Positions 18,262 to 26,759 of a stretch of 64,000 nt of DNA are shown piece after piece. Origin of the DNA: Flammeovirgaceae bacterium UBA6059 (GTDB lineage: Bacteria; Bacteroidota; Bacteroidia; Cytophagales; Cyclobacteriaceae); NCBI GenBank assembly GCA_002435755.1, contig DIYH01000002.1:372001-436000 (forward strand), written 5' to 3'. The translations under genes were made by a program, and so were the position numbers. The notes under the pieces are model-generated. The model did not search any database and was not told where the DNA came from. It saw only the letters and a program-made list of their open reading frames with translations. Each line of letters begins with the position of its first letter. Within the stretch, counting starts at the first letter, position 1.

Positions 18262-18269
18262 TAGGTTCG
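18262..18269 (+). promoter_or_regulatory. Putative -7 element of pnuC, leaderless spacing
   Basis: TAGGTTCG differs from TAnnTTTG by one base and ends four bases before the pnuC ATG, so the transcript would start at or next to the start codon. Confidence 0.3.
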
Positions 18270-18273
18270 CTTT

Positions 18274-18888
18274 ATGGACTACATTCTGGAAGGTTTGAAG
18301 GCTGGTTTGGTGCAGATGACACTGCTGGAAGCTGTTGCAGTTATCTTCGGTTTGGCGAGTGTTTGGTACGCTCGTTTAGAAAATATTCTGGTTTACCCTA
18401 CAGGAATCGTAAGCGTTATCATCTATGTCTACATATGCTTTGGTGCCAAACTCTACGCAGACATGGGTATTAATGCATACTATTTTGTAATGAGTGTTTA
18501 CGGTTGGATAGTTTGGTCCAAAAAAGTAGACCCTACACATCATATTCCCATTACACGCAATTCCCTATCGGAAAACATCAGTGCAGTCATCATTTTAGTC
18601 CTGTCTTTTTTTGTTTTGAGATATGTGCTGGTTAATTACACCGACAGTGATGTTCCGGTGTGGGACTCAGCAACTACAGCGGTTTTCTTTGTGGGCATGT
18701 GGTTGATGGCAAGGAAAAAGCTGGAGAATTGGATTGCCTGGATCATTGCTGATGCGGTTTCTATTCCCTTGTATTTTTATAAGGGGCTGTTATTGACAAG
18801 TTTCCAATACATGGTATTCCTTGCCCTGGCGATCATGGGATACATAGCATGGAAAAAAGACATAGAGACACGATCATCACATGCCTAA
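18274..18888 (+). CDS. pnuC: PnuC-family nicotinamide riboside transporter
   Basis: The 204-residue inner-membrane protein has seven or so hydrophobic segments and the PnuC signature Tyr-Gly-Trp-x2-Trp near residue 73, plus the late Lys-Lys-x-Glu-Asn-Trp and Ile-Pro-Leu-Tyr-x2-Lys-Gly motifs. PnuC proteins move nicotinamide riboside by facilitated diffusion, driven by phosphorylation inside the cell. The next gene encodes a NadR-type kinase and overlaps by eight bases, supporting this substrate. The related PnuT proteins carry thiamine, and the two are hard to separate by eye; the kinase partner favours nicotinamide riboside. Confidence 0.88.
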   Translation: MDYILEGLKAGLVQMTLLEAVAVIFGLASVWYARLENILVYPTGIVSVIIYVYICFGAKLYADMGINAYYFVMSVYGWIVWSKKVDPTHHIPITRNSLSENISAVIILVLSFFVLRYVLVNYTDSDVPVWDSATTAVFFVGMWLMARKKLENWIAWIIADAVSIPLYFYKGLLLTSFQYMVFLALAIMGYIAWKKDIETRSSHA

Positions 18889-19387
18889 ACGTATAGCCAT
18901 TATTGGACCTGAATCTACAGGTAAGTCTACCCTGGCAATGGACCTGGCTGAAGAACTGAAGACTACTTTTGTTCCTGAATACGCCCGAGAATACATTGAT
19001 CAACTAGAACGTCCCTATGAATACAAGGACCTGTTGTCGATAGCTATGGAGCAGGCAGCTCGTGAAGATAAGTTGGTTGACGAGGCGAATAACCTTTTGA
19101 TCGTTGATACTACGCTTACAGTCGTTAGGGTATGGAGTGAGCACAGGTATGGAAAATGTGATCCATGGATCAAGGCAGAAGAACAGAGAAGGCCATATGC
19201 TCTCACATTGGTATGTGATATTGATTTACCCTGGGAAGATGATCCTCAGCGTGAACACCCTCACATGAGAGAACATTTTTTTAAGATCTACAGAGATCAT
19301 GCCAGGGAGCACCCTCCTTGGGCACTTATTTACGGCGATAGAAAAGCAAGGCTGAATATAGCTCTAGAGGCTATAGGAAAACTTTGA
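18881..19387 (+). CDS. NadR-type nicotinamide riboside kinase-like ATPase
   Basis: The 168-residue protein has a P-loop Gly-Pro-Glu-Ser-Thr-Gly-Lys-Ser-Thr (8-16), exactly as in the C-terminal ribosylnicotinamide kinase domain of NadR, followed by a Pro-Glu-Tyr-Ala-Arg-Glu segment and a Walker-B-like Asp-Thr-Thr. It lacks the NMN adenylyltransferase and DNA-binding domains of full-length NadR. It would phosphorylate nicotinamide riboside entering through PnuC to give NMN, feeding NAD salvage. The eight-base overlap with pnuC indicates coupled translation. Confidence 0.87.
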   Translation: MPKRIAIIGPESTGKSTLAMDLAEELKTTFVPEYAREYIDQLERPYEYKDLLSIAMEQAAREDKLVDEANNLLIVDTTLTVVRVWSEHRYGKCDPWIKAEEQRRPYALTLVCDIDLPWEDDPQREHPHMREHFFKIYRDHAREHPPWALIYGDRKARLNIALEAIGKL

Positions 19388-19420
19388 GAAAGTCTAAAAC
19401 CGATTTAAGCTGAATGAATA

Positions 19421-19463
19421 GACCTGCGAAGGCAGCTTATCCGAGTTTAAAATTTCGTAGGTC
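19421..19463. terminator. Hairpin between convergent genes
   Basis: GACCTGCGAA (19421-19430) pairs with TTCGTAGGTC (19454-19463), ten pairs with one G-T, around a 23-base loop. It lies between the ends of the NadR-like gene and the metalloprotease gene and may stop both transcripts, though no T run follows. Confidence 0.3.
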
Positions 19464-19491
19464 CATCAAAATCCATTAGGAATTCTCTTGA

Positions 19492-22014
19492 CTATTGTTG
19501 AGCATCAATAACGCTACAGTATTTGAACCAGTCTCCCCAGTCATTTCCGATAGGTGAACCGTCAGGAGGACCAAGAGGTGTGTTCTGTGGCATCTTCATT
19601 TCTCCGTTCAGATAGCTATCGATCTGGGCCAGCATAAAGTTGTAGTGGGCCTTGTCTTGTGCACTGCCAGAACGTGCTTTGCGCTCAGCAATTGACTGTA
19701 CTTCCATGATTTTGGCATGAGTGATAGCGCGCACCTGTTCATGAGCCCGGGTGTCATTGGAGAGCTTGATCATATGTAGGAGTACTTGCCCATTCACGAT
19801 GTATTGAAGTTGTCTCAAGTAGCCGGATTTGGCTGAAGCATTGAAGCTGGCTGCAATGACCTTATCAATGACCGCAGATAGGCCTGGCTGCTTTGCATCA
19901 CGTGCATTATATTGAACCAGTCTACCGGCGCGCTCCGGATGAAATATAAAAAATGCAGGTAAGCTAGCTGCTGTTTCTGCGGCAGCCATAGCATCAAAGG
20001 TTAGACCTGTTCTGCTCTTAAATGTTTCTCTGGTGCGAGGGTAACCAAAGGGTCTTGGCGGTAATTTCTGAAGCAAAGATTCCGGTAGGGCAAGCTCCTC
20101 TGGACTCATTGTACGGATCAAGGCGTCTAAAGCTTCCATCTGGTCAGTGGCTGGTACCATCTCTGTGACCATCTGTCCATCTCCTCTCAGCGCGTAGGTA
20201 TAGTTGAGTCCCCCTACCACCTTAGCAGCGGCTTCTACCTGGTAGCGGTGGAAGAGGTACATAGGAACCAGTGCTTCTTCTATAGTGGCCATCGGCATAC
20301 CCTTACGGATGGCTTTTTCCGAGAAATTACCAATGATCTGCTCGCGAATGTCCATCATACGATTGAGCTCATCTGCGGCATTTTCACCATTGTCCCATAG
20401 ATGTGAATAAGGGTGCGCACTTCCGGTGGGACGGCTGTCCTGATCGGTGATATGCATAATGTCCTGGTCAAATGCTTCATTAAGGATCCTCTCTAGTGCC
20501 TCATCTTCATCTACACCGTCTGCAAAATGACTATAGCCATACTTGATTGCGATCTTGTCCCACTCTCCGATATCTGTGTCGTAGGCTTCCGATAGATCAA
20601 TTTTACCATTGGCATTCATCTTGACCAATGGATGTGGATAGTCCATCACTGAGGCACGATCTGAACGGTTGGACGCATAGCTATGTACCAAACCAATGGT
20701 ATGTCCAACTTCATGAGCGGATAGCTGTCTTAGTCGGGCTATTGCCAATTGCTTCATTTCTTCTGGTGCTTCCGTACCATTTTCATAGGGCGACAGAAGG
20801 CCTTCGGCAATCAGAAAATCCTGGCGTACTCTCAGAGAGCCCAGGCTTACATGACCCTTGATGATCTCTCCAGTACGAGGATCAGCGACCGAAGCTCCAT
20901 AAGACCAACCTCTTGTGGACCTATGCACCCATTGGATCACGTTGTATCTGACATCAAGCGGATCAGCATCTTCGGGCATCACTCGTACCTGAAAAGCATT
21001 TCTGAATCCTGCTGCTTCGAAGGCTTGGTTCCACCAGGCGGCACCATCGAGCAGTGCTGATTTGATCGGTTCTGGAGCTCCTCTATCGAGGTAATAGATA
21101 ATAGGCTCTACAGGTTCGCTGATTTCTGCATTGGGGTCCTTCTTGACCAGTCTGTGACGATTGATAAACCGCTTGATCAAAGGCTCGTCAATAGGTGTTG
21201 CATAATCGTAATAAGAAGTAGAATAGAACCCTGATCTCGGATCAAATTTGCGCTTTACATAATTGTCATCTGGCAGTTGTATGAAGCTGTGATGCATCCG
21301 GACTGTAACTGCCTCGGGAGAAGGTGTTACTGACCTGATCCAAGCTCCTGTAGGCTTACCAGTAAAAGTCAGAGTCGCCTCAAACTCTGAATTTTCCGGA
21401 AAATTCTTTGTCATTGGCATGTACATGGCCGAACGAGATCCTTCCAACTTGTAATTACCTTGCTTTCTGCCACTCAGTCGGTTAGCCACACCGTGAGCAT
21501 CTCTCAGGAAAAAGTCGGTGGCGTCCACTAATACACTCCAATCATCATGTGAATCAACTTTAAAGCCCCACAACACACTTTGTGCAAATGCTTGCTCGAC
21601 AGAGGCAGCTTCGTCTGGATTATCGCTAATGGCACGGAAGCCATAATTGGGCTGTACTAATAATACCTTTGGGCCTGATCGAACAAACTTTACTACTCGC
21701 TCATTGCCGAGCTGTCCTCTGTCAAGCCCTATATCATTTGAGCCAACACCGGCTGCTAAAGCATTAACGTAGAGAAACTCATGGTCCAGTTTATCTATCT
21801 GAAGAAATAGCTTGCCTGTTTTGCTATCCCAATAGAAGTCAAAGTATCCTGAGTACTTATCCATGCCCTGTACCCTGTTTGTGATGGACTTGTTCACCTT
21901 TGGCCCTTCAGGGTCTCCGGGTTGCATTGTGGTGACACCTGTGGTGGGTGCGTTTTGAGAGGTCTTGCAGGCAAAAAGCAAGGTTAAGCTGAGAAGAAGA
22001 GCAAGTTTATTCAT
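19492..22014 (-). CDS. Zinc-dependent metzincin-type metalloprotease lipoprotein
   Basis: The 840-residue product begins with a lipoprotein signal (Leu-Leu-Phe-Ala-Cys, Cys16), so it should be anchored in the cell envelope. The zinc-binding motif His-Glu-x2-His-x2-Gly-x2-His lies at 434-444 (HEVGHTIGLVH), with the Met-turn Ser-Val-Met-Asp-Tyr-Pro at 455-460; together these define a metzincin. Overall layout and length fit the large Bacteroidetes metalloproteases annotated with DUF5117/DUF4953 domains. The long regions before and after the catalytic core hold no motif I recognise. Substrates are unknown. The gene stands alone, divergent from the RNA ligase-like gene. Confidence 0.87.
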   Translation of the reverse strand: MNKLALLLSLTLLFACKTSQNAPTTGVTTMQPGDPEGPKVNKSITNRVQGMDKYSGYFDFYWDSKTGKLFLQIDKLDHEFLYVNALAAGVGSNDIGLDRGQLGNERVVKFVRSGPKVLLVQPNYGFRAISDNPDEAASVEQAFAQSVLWGFKVDSHDDWSVLVDATDFFLRDAHGVANRLSGRKQGNYKLEGSRSAMYMPMTKNFPENSEFEATLTFTGKPTGAWIRSVTPSPEAVTVRMHHSFIQLPDDNYVKRKFDPRSGFYSTSYYDYATPIDEPLIKRFINRHRLVKKDPNAEISEPVEPIIYYLDRGAPEPIKSALLDGAAWWNQAFEAAGFRNAFQVRVMPEDADPLDVRYNVIQWVHRSTRGWSYGASVADPRTGEIIKGHVSLGSLRVRQDFLIAEGLLSPYENGTEAPEEMKQLAIARLRQLSAHEVGHTIGLVHSYASNRSDRASVMDYPHPLVKMNANGKIDLSEAYDTDIGEWDKIAIKYGYSHFADGVDEDEALERILNEAFDQDIMHITDQDSRPTGSAHPYSHLWDNGENAADELNRMMDIREQIIGNFSEKAIRKGMPMATIEEALVPMYLFHRYQVEAAAKVVGGLNYTYALRGDGQMVTEMVPATDQMEALDALIRTMSPEELALPESLLQKLPPRPFGYPRTRETFKSRTGLTFDAMAAAETAASLPAFFIFHPERAGRLVQYNARDAKQPGLSAVIDKVIAASFNASAKSGYLRQLQYIVNGQVLLHMIKLSNDTRAHEQVRAITHAKIMEVQSIAERKARSGSAQDKAHYNFMLAQIDSYLNGEMKMPQNTPLGPPDGSPIGNDWGDWFKYCSVIDAQQ

Positions 22015-22056
22015 GGAGTATTTTAGTTATTGTCGAATGACTAATTTAACCCAAGC

Positions 22057-22683
22057 GTGTCAGGAATCACTGAAAAACATATCAAAGGTCAATATGCTGG
22101 GGTTGATGGCAAAAGTGAGTTTGGACTTTTTTTTATTGCCATTCTGCCTCCTGAGCCCATACAGAAGGAGGTGACGCTTATAAAGGAAGAGGTAAGGGAT
22201 AAATTCGGATCAAAACACGCACTCAAGTCGCCACCACATATCACATTGCATATGCCCTTTAGATGGAAGCTGAAGAAGCTGGATAGACTCCATACGGCTA
22301 CTAACCTGATGGCTAAGGATTTGATACCATTCAATATTGAACTCTCGGCCTTTGGCTCCTTCCCACCCAGGGTGATCTTCATAGATGTGGTCGAAAACCA
22401 GCATCTGCGAGCTCTTCAAAATCGTATCGCCAGGCTTTCTCGTTTGCATCTGGGTCTTGACAATGCGGATTATAAAAACCGGGGGTTTCATCCACATATG
22501 ACCATAGCTTTCAGGGACCTTAAGAAATCTAAGTTTGCCAGTGCATGGAGCAAGTTTCGATCTCGCAGCTTTCATACCACCTTTTCGGTAGAGCAACTCA
22601 CTTTACTCATGCATAGAGATAATCGCTGGTCGGTCTATAAGACTTTTCCTTTCAGCAGAGGGGGGCATAGTAGCATCGAATAG
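22057..22683 (+). CDS. 2'-5' RNA ligase / 2H phosphoesterase family protein
   Basis: The 208-residue protein carries the two His-x-Thr/Ser motifs of the 2H phosphoesterase superfamily: His-Ile-Thr-Leu near residue 62 and His-Met-Thr-Ile near 147. Members include bacterial 2'-5' RNA ligases (ThpR) and cyclic phosphodiesterases that act on RNA 2',3'-cyclic ends. The start codon is a GTG at 22057, the first possible start in the frame. The gene lies 42 bases from the divergent metalloprotease gene, so a short shared promoter region is implied. The exact substrate is not predictable. Confidence 0.85.
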   Translation: MSGITEKHIKGQYAGVDGKSEFGLFFIAILPPEPIQKEVTLIKEEVRDKFGSKHALKSPPHITLHMPFRWKLKKLDRLHTATNLMAKDLIPFNIELSAFGSFPPRVIFIDVVENQHLRALQNRIARLSRLHLGLDNADYKNRGFHPHMTIAFRDLKKSKFASAWSKFRSRSFHTTFSVEQLTLLMHRDNRWSVYKTFPFSRGGHSSIE

Positions 22684-22743
22684 TTTTTTATCGTACTTTC
22701 CATTTTTGGCTCAAGATTTGTAACCAACCTTTTCAAATAACAC

Positions 22744-23196
22744 ATGACTATGAAAACCAAATTCTTATTTACCCTATTGATGGTCGCCATGATATCGGTG
22801 GCAACTGCTCAAGAATACAAAGTAGTAACTACTGTAGAATCTATTATCCCTGCAGGGATAGGAAGATCGAGGATGATCAGTCCTATGCAGGAGGTTGACA
22901 CAGATCTCTACACCACCGAACGGACCAATGGAAAAAAAGGCGGTGCACAGGGGGATGTCAAGCGGAAGGCACTGAAGATCGATAATTTCGAAGAGACCAA
23001 AATGCTCAATTTCTTTAGTGTCACAGGTATCAACTTTCAAAACATCGCTTCTAATGATGCAATGATCAGTGACAAACTATCGTCAATGGCCGAAGAAGGT
23101 TGGGAGCTGGCCTTTGTGACCAGTGGCGTGGAGAGTGATGCTGGAATTGATGACGGTCAGGGCATTTACATCACACGATACGTGTTTAAGCGATAG
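22744..23196 (+). CDS. Hypothetical secreted protein
   Basis: I do not recognise a family. The 150-residue product has a signal peptide ending at about Ala-Thr-Ala-Gln, then a short mature domain containing Gly-Lys-Lys-Gly-Gly and a C-terminal strand-rich part with Gly-Trp-Glu-Leu-Ala-Phe-Val and Tyr-Val-Phe-Lys-Arg. The latter resembles the small DUF4177-like fold (Leu-x-Glu-x-Gly-Trp-Glu-Leu) seen in many secreted proteins, but the match is weak. ATGs at 22744 and 22750 are both possible. The flanking genes give no functional clue. Confidence 0.6.
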   Translation: MTMKTKFLFTLLMVAMISVATAQEYKVVTTVESIIPAGIGRSRMISPMQEVDTDLYTTERTNGKKGGAQGDVKRKALKIDNFEETKMLNFFSVTGINFQNIASNDAMISDKLSSMAEEGWELAFVTSGVESDAGIDDGQGIYITRYVFKR

Positions 23197-23213
23197 CGCA
23201 ATATCTAACACTT

Positions 23214-23242
23214 GAAAGGCTCAGGTTGATGCCGGGCCTTTC
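23214..23242. terminator. Bidirectional hairpin between convergent genes
   Basis: GAAAGGC (23214-23220) and GCCTTTC (23236-23242) form a 7-bp stem with a 15-base loop between the stops of the secreted protein gene and the DUF6702 gene. No long T run follows. Confidence 0.4.
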
Positions 23243-23734
23243 CTAATAGACTATTTCACCCCATTCATTGTACTGATAGAGCTTAAGGCTTTTCGTGCTA
23301 CCAAAGGCTTTCATGTGCACAAGGTTCATTTGATCATCGAAGGTTTCCAGTAACAAAAAACTCTCAACTTCAAGTGATTGCAGTTTTTTTATCTTGGGCA
23401 CTTCGATATAGCACCACATCACATCACCTTCGATTTCTTCTCCCAGGTAGTTCATTTCTACAGACTTACCGTTTACCTTCATTTTCAGTTTTTCAAGAAA
23501 GTAGCTGTTGAGGGCATGATGCACTACATCTTGTGACACGTCTGACATGATGTCAAGCTTATCATCTCCGGTATAACGCCGCAAAGTGTCTTCCAGATCA
23601 TCCAGGAAAATACGGCAACTGATCTCTATGGCTTTAGCCTCCTCATCGTACTCCATATCGATTACACTGATATGAAAGGGATGAAGCATTGCGCCTATTA
23701 TCAAATGAACAGATATCAACAGATAAGACAACAT
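23243..23734 (-). CDS. DUF6702 family protein
   Basis: The 163-residue product has an N-terminal hydrophobic segment and then His-Pro-Phe-His-Ile-Ser, the characteristic opening of DUF6702, followed by a beta-rich domain with Phe-x-Asp-Asp-Leu-Glu and a late Trp-Cys-Tyr-Ile-Glu. The family occurs in Bacteroidetes next to HupE/UreJ and M1 peptidase genes, as it does here in divergent orientation. The function is unknown; an exported protein that hands something to the HupE membrane protein is a guess. A -7 box lies 31 bases upstream. Confidence 0.75.
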   Translation of the reverse strand: MLSYLLISVHLIIGAMLHPFHISVIDMEYDEEAKAIEISCRIFLDDLEDTLRRYTGDDKLDIMSDVSQDVVHHALNSYFLEKLKMKVNGKSVEMNYLGEEIEGDVMWCYIEVPKIKKLQSLEVESFLLLETFDDQMNLVHMKAFGSTKSLKLYQYNEWGEIVY

Positions 23735-23765
23735 AGAAGATTGAGAATGTCTGCTTATTTTAGGG

Positions 23766-23773
23766 CAAATCTA
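23766..23773 (-). promoter_or_regulatory. Putative -7 element for the DUF6702 gene
   Basis: The minus strand reads TAGATTTG, a perfect TAnnTTTG match, 31 bases before the ATG at 23734. No -33 element is evident. Confidence 0.4.
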
Positions 23774-23795
23774 TACGAAATACGTAACTCCTGAG

Positions 23796-24380
23796 ATGTC
23801 GGAATTTGAGTTGTTTTTTGGGTTAGGACTAGATCACATCCTGGACATTGACGGATATGATCACATCCTCTTTGTCATTGCGCTTTGTGCCATTTATGAA
23901 GCCAGGGAGTGGAAGCGGATATTGATATTAGTGACGGCCTTTACTATTGGTCATTCGATAACGTTGGCTATGGCTACCATGAAACTGGTGACGCTGGATG
24001 CTTCCTTGATTGAGTTTTTGATCCCTGTGACCATATTTATTACCGCGTTGGTAAACATCGTCAACCGAGATCATGAACTCACTCCGAAGCAAGTAAAGCA
24101 AAACTATGGGCTTGCGCTTGGGTTTGGTCTCATTCATGGTATGGGATTTTCCAATTATTTGAAAAGCTTACTTGGCCAGGATGAATCTATTGTAAACCAA
24201 CTATTTGCCTTTAATGTAGGGCTGGAAGTAGGTCAGATAATAATAGTTGTGGTCTTTATCGTGGTTGGGGTTATTTTGCGCACCTTTTTCTTTGTTGACA
24301 GAAGAGATTGGGTGACTATCGTATCATCAGCAGTCATGGGAGTAGCTATCACATTGATGATCGACACAAAGTTTTGGTAA
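23796..24380 (+). CDS. HupE/UreJ family membrane protein
   Basis: The 194-residue protein has five or six hydrophobic segments and the family signature Gly-x-Asp-His-Ile-Leu-Asp-x2-Gly-x-Asp-His-Ile-Leu-Phe at about 12-26, followed by Phe-Thr-x-Gly-His-Ser-Ile-Thr-Leu. HupE/UreJ proteins are linked to nickel or cobalt uptake in hydrogenase and urease systems, but the Bacteroidetes branch sits beside peptidases instead, and no hydrogenase or urease gene is present. It is 19 bases ahead of the first M1 peptidase gene and likely co-transcribed with it. Confidence 0.87.
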   Translation: MSEFELFFGLGLDHILDIDGYDHILFVIALCAIYEAREWKRILILVTAFTIGHSITLAMATMKLVTLDASLIEFLIPVTIFITALVNIVNRDHELTPKQVKQNYGLALGFGLIHGMGFSNYLKSLLGQDESIVNQLFAFNVGLEVGQIIIVVVFIVVGVILRTFFFVDRRDWVTIVSSAVMGVAITLMIDTKFW

Positions 24381-24399
24381 TAAATAAGAGACAATAATT

Positions 24400-26616
24400 A
24401 TGAAAAAAGGATTAATTATCATTTTCTGTCTGATCGGTGGATATGCCTTTGGACAAGGTAAATGGGAGCAGAAGTTTGAGCAGCTTGGTACGATGCTTCC
24501 TTCGCCCAATACCTATAGGACTGCCTCCGGAGCTCCTGGTGTGGAGTACTGGCAAAACCAGGCGGACTATGATATGGTCGTGGAACTTGACGATGCATCT
24601 CAGAGTATCACGGGATCTGAGACAATAACCTACTACAATAATTCCCCTGATCCATTGAGCTATTTGTGGGTACAGCTAGATCAAAATATGCGTGCACCAG
24701 ATAGTGATACACCATTGATCAGGCCTACTGGGATGTCGGATAGCATCGCTGGTAAAACGCTGCAGGCCATTTCCAGATCTGGTGATTATGTTGGTGGGTT
24801 TAAGATCTCAAAAGTTGCGAACGCTGATGGAAGCTCACTTGATTATTCTATTGTGAAAACCATGATGCGCGTAGAGCTACCTAAGGTGATGAATACTGGA
24901 GACCAATTCTCATTTCAGATTGACTGGTCGTACAATATCAACGACCGTATGCTAGATGGCGGCAGATCGGGATATGAGTATTTCCCCAAAGATGGAAATT
25001 ACAACTATACCATAGCACAGTTCTACCCGAGAATGGCTGTGTACGATGACAAAGAAGGCTGGCAAAACAAGCAATTCCTCGGTAGAGGAGAGTTTGCGGT
25101 ACCCTTCGGTGATTTCAACATGAAAATCACTGTGCCTGCTGATTTCATTGTTGGCGCTAGCGGTGAACTACAAAATGCATCTGAAGTGCTTACCTCCAAA
25201 GAGCTGGAGCGGTTCAATAAGTCAAAAAGCACTTTTGACAAGCCTGTGATCATCGTAACCCAAAAGGAGGCGGAAGCCAAAGAGAAAAAACCAGTACGCA
25301 ACCAGAAGAAGACCTGGGAATTCAAAGCTGACATGGTAAGAGATGTGGCCTTTGCCGCTTCTCGCAAGTATATCTGGGATGCTATGGCAGTAGATATCAA
25401 TGGTAAGACGCCATTGGCTATGTCTTATTATTCTAAAGAAGGCAATCCGCTTTGGGAGCAAGAGTCTACCGTTGCGGTAGCGAATACTTTAAGGACTTAC
25501 TCCAAGCATACCATCGATTATCCTTACCCTGTAGCTATATCAGTACATGCTGCATCCATTGGTATGGAGTATCCTATGATCTGTTTCAACTTTGGAAGAC
25601 CAAATGAAGATGGTACCTACAGCGCTACTACGAAGTGGAGGATGATTGGTGTGATCGTGCATGAAGTCGGACACAATTTTTTCCCTATGATCATCAACTC
25701 AGACGAGCGCCAGTGGACATGGATGGACGAAGGTCTGAACACATTTGTACAATCACTTTGCCATAGAGAGTTCTATCCTGATATGCCTTTGCGTAGAGGT
25801 ACTGCATCCAGCATTGTCAACTATATGAAAGGCGATAAAGAGGGTATCAGACCCATTATGACCAACTCAGAGCAAATCTTACAGTTTGGTAACAATGCCT
25901 ATGCGAAACCAGCCGCAGCATTGAGCATACTCCGTGAGACGATCATGGGTCCTGAGTTGTTCGACTATGCGTTCAAGACTTACTCAGAGCGCTGGGCATT
26001 CAAGCACCCTAGCCCCGCTGACTTTTTCCGTAGTATGGAGGATGCTTCTGCTATTGATCTTGACTGGTTTTGGAGAGGTTGGTTCTATACTACCGATAAT
26101 GTGGATGTAGCTGTAGACAATGTGAAGTGGTATCGCATGCAGACGGATAATCAGCAATTTGAGAATCGCGCAACTGCCAAAAATGCAAAGATCAATGGTG
26201 GTGGAGAAGCGCAGAAAGCGACCAATTTCGAAGAAGCAGCTGAGACTTTCACATTTACCAGCACAAGTGATAGGGCCTATCGCGAATTTAAAAACAAGGT
26301 GGATGATGAAGCGATCAAGCGTGCCAATGCTGATAAGAACTTTTATGAAATTACTTTCAAGAACGTAGGCGGCCTTGTGACACCTTTGATCATTGAATGG
26401 ACATACGAGGATGGAAGCAAAGAGAAGGAATACCTTCCAGCTGAAATCTGGAGGCTTAATGAAGAGGAGGTGACCAAGGTATTTGCGAAGGACAAACAAG
26501 TAGTTAACATTGTACTTGATCCTGATAAAGAAACCGCTGATACTGAGCTTTCGGATAACGTGTTTCCAAGAGCAGATATGACCTCAAGGTTTGATCAGTT
26601 TAAAAGCCAGAAATAA
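24400..26616 (+). CDS. Secreted M1-family metallopeptidase, first of a tandem pair
   Basis: The 738-residue protein has a signal peptide ending near Ala-Phe-Gly-Gln and the M1 gluzincin layout. A Gly-Met-Glu-Tyr-Pro-Met motif at 388-393 replaces the classic GAMEN, and the zinc site His-Glu-Val-Gly-His (421-425) is followed by the third ligand Glu444 in Trp-Met-Asp-Glu-Gly. M1 enzymes usually remove N-terminal residues from peptides, here probably in the periplasm. It follows HupE by 19 bases and ends at a strong terminator. The next gene encodes a close paralogue. Confidence 0.92.
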   Translation: MKKGLIIIFCLIGGYAFGQGKWEQKFEQLGTMLPSPNTYRTASGAPGVEYWQNQADYDMVVELDDASQSITGSETITYYNNSPDPLSYLWVQLDQNMRAPDSDTPLIRPTGMSDSIAGKTLQAISRSGDYVGGFKISKVANADGSSLDYSIVKTMMRVELPKVMNTGDQFSFQIDWSYNINDRMLDGGRSGYEYFPKDGNYNYTIAQFYPRMAVYDDKEGWQNKQFLGRGEFAVPFGDFNMKITVPADFIVGASGELQNASEVLTSKELERFNKSKSTFDKPVIIVTQKEAEAKEKKPVRNQKKTWEFKADMVRDVAFAASRKYIWDAMAVDINGKTPLAMSYYSKEGNPLWEQESTVAVANTLRTYSKHTIDYPYPVAISVHAASIGMEYPMICFNFGRPNEDGTYSATTKWRMIGVIVHEVGHNFFPMIINSDERQWTWMDEGLNTFVQSLCHREFYPDMPLRRGTASSIVNYMKGDKEGIRPIMTNSEQILQFGNNAYAKPAAALSILRETIMGPELFDYAFKTYSERWAFKHPSPADFFRSMEDASAIDLDWFWRGWFYTTDNVDVAVDNVKWYRMQTDNQQFENRATAKNAKINGGGEAQKATNFEEAAETFTFTSTSDRAYREFKNKVDDEAIKRANADKNFYEITFKNVGGLVTPLIIEWTYEDGSKEKEYLPAEIWRLNEEEVTKVFAKDKQVVNIVLDPDKETADTELSDNVFPRADMTSRFDQFKSQK

Positions 26617-26642
26617 GTAGTAATAACCTGTTTGCAATACGA

Positions 26643-26674
26643 GGGTGTCGGTAAAAAGTCGACACCCTTTTTTT
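26643..26674 (+). terminator. Rho-independent terminator after the first M1 gene
   Basis: GGGTGTCG (26643-26650) and CGACACCC (26660-26667) form an 8-bp stem with a 9-base loop, followed by seven T. Confidence 0.9.
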
Positions 26675-26704
26675 ATGTCTGTGACCGCTGATGTATTTGT
26701 AGGG

Positions 26705-26732
26705 TTGCGCTGAATTAATCAGATTATTTTTG
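26705..26732 (+). promoter_or_regulatory. Putative promoter of the second M1 gene
   Basis: TTG at 26705-26707 lies 17 bases before TATTTTTG (26725-26732), a perfect -7 match; the leader would be about 20 bases. Confidence 0.45.
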
Positions 26733-26759
26733 AGGGTTTTATATCAAAGACTACATCGA

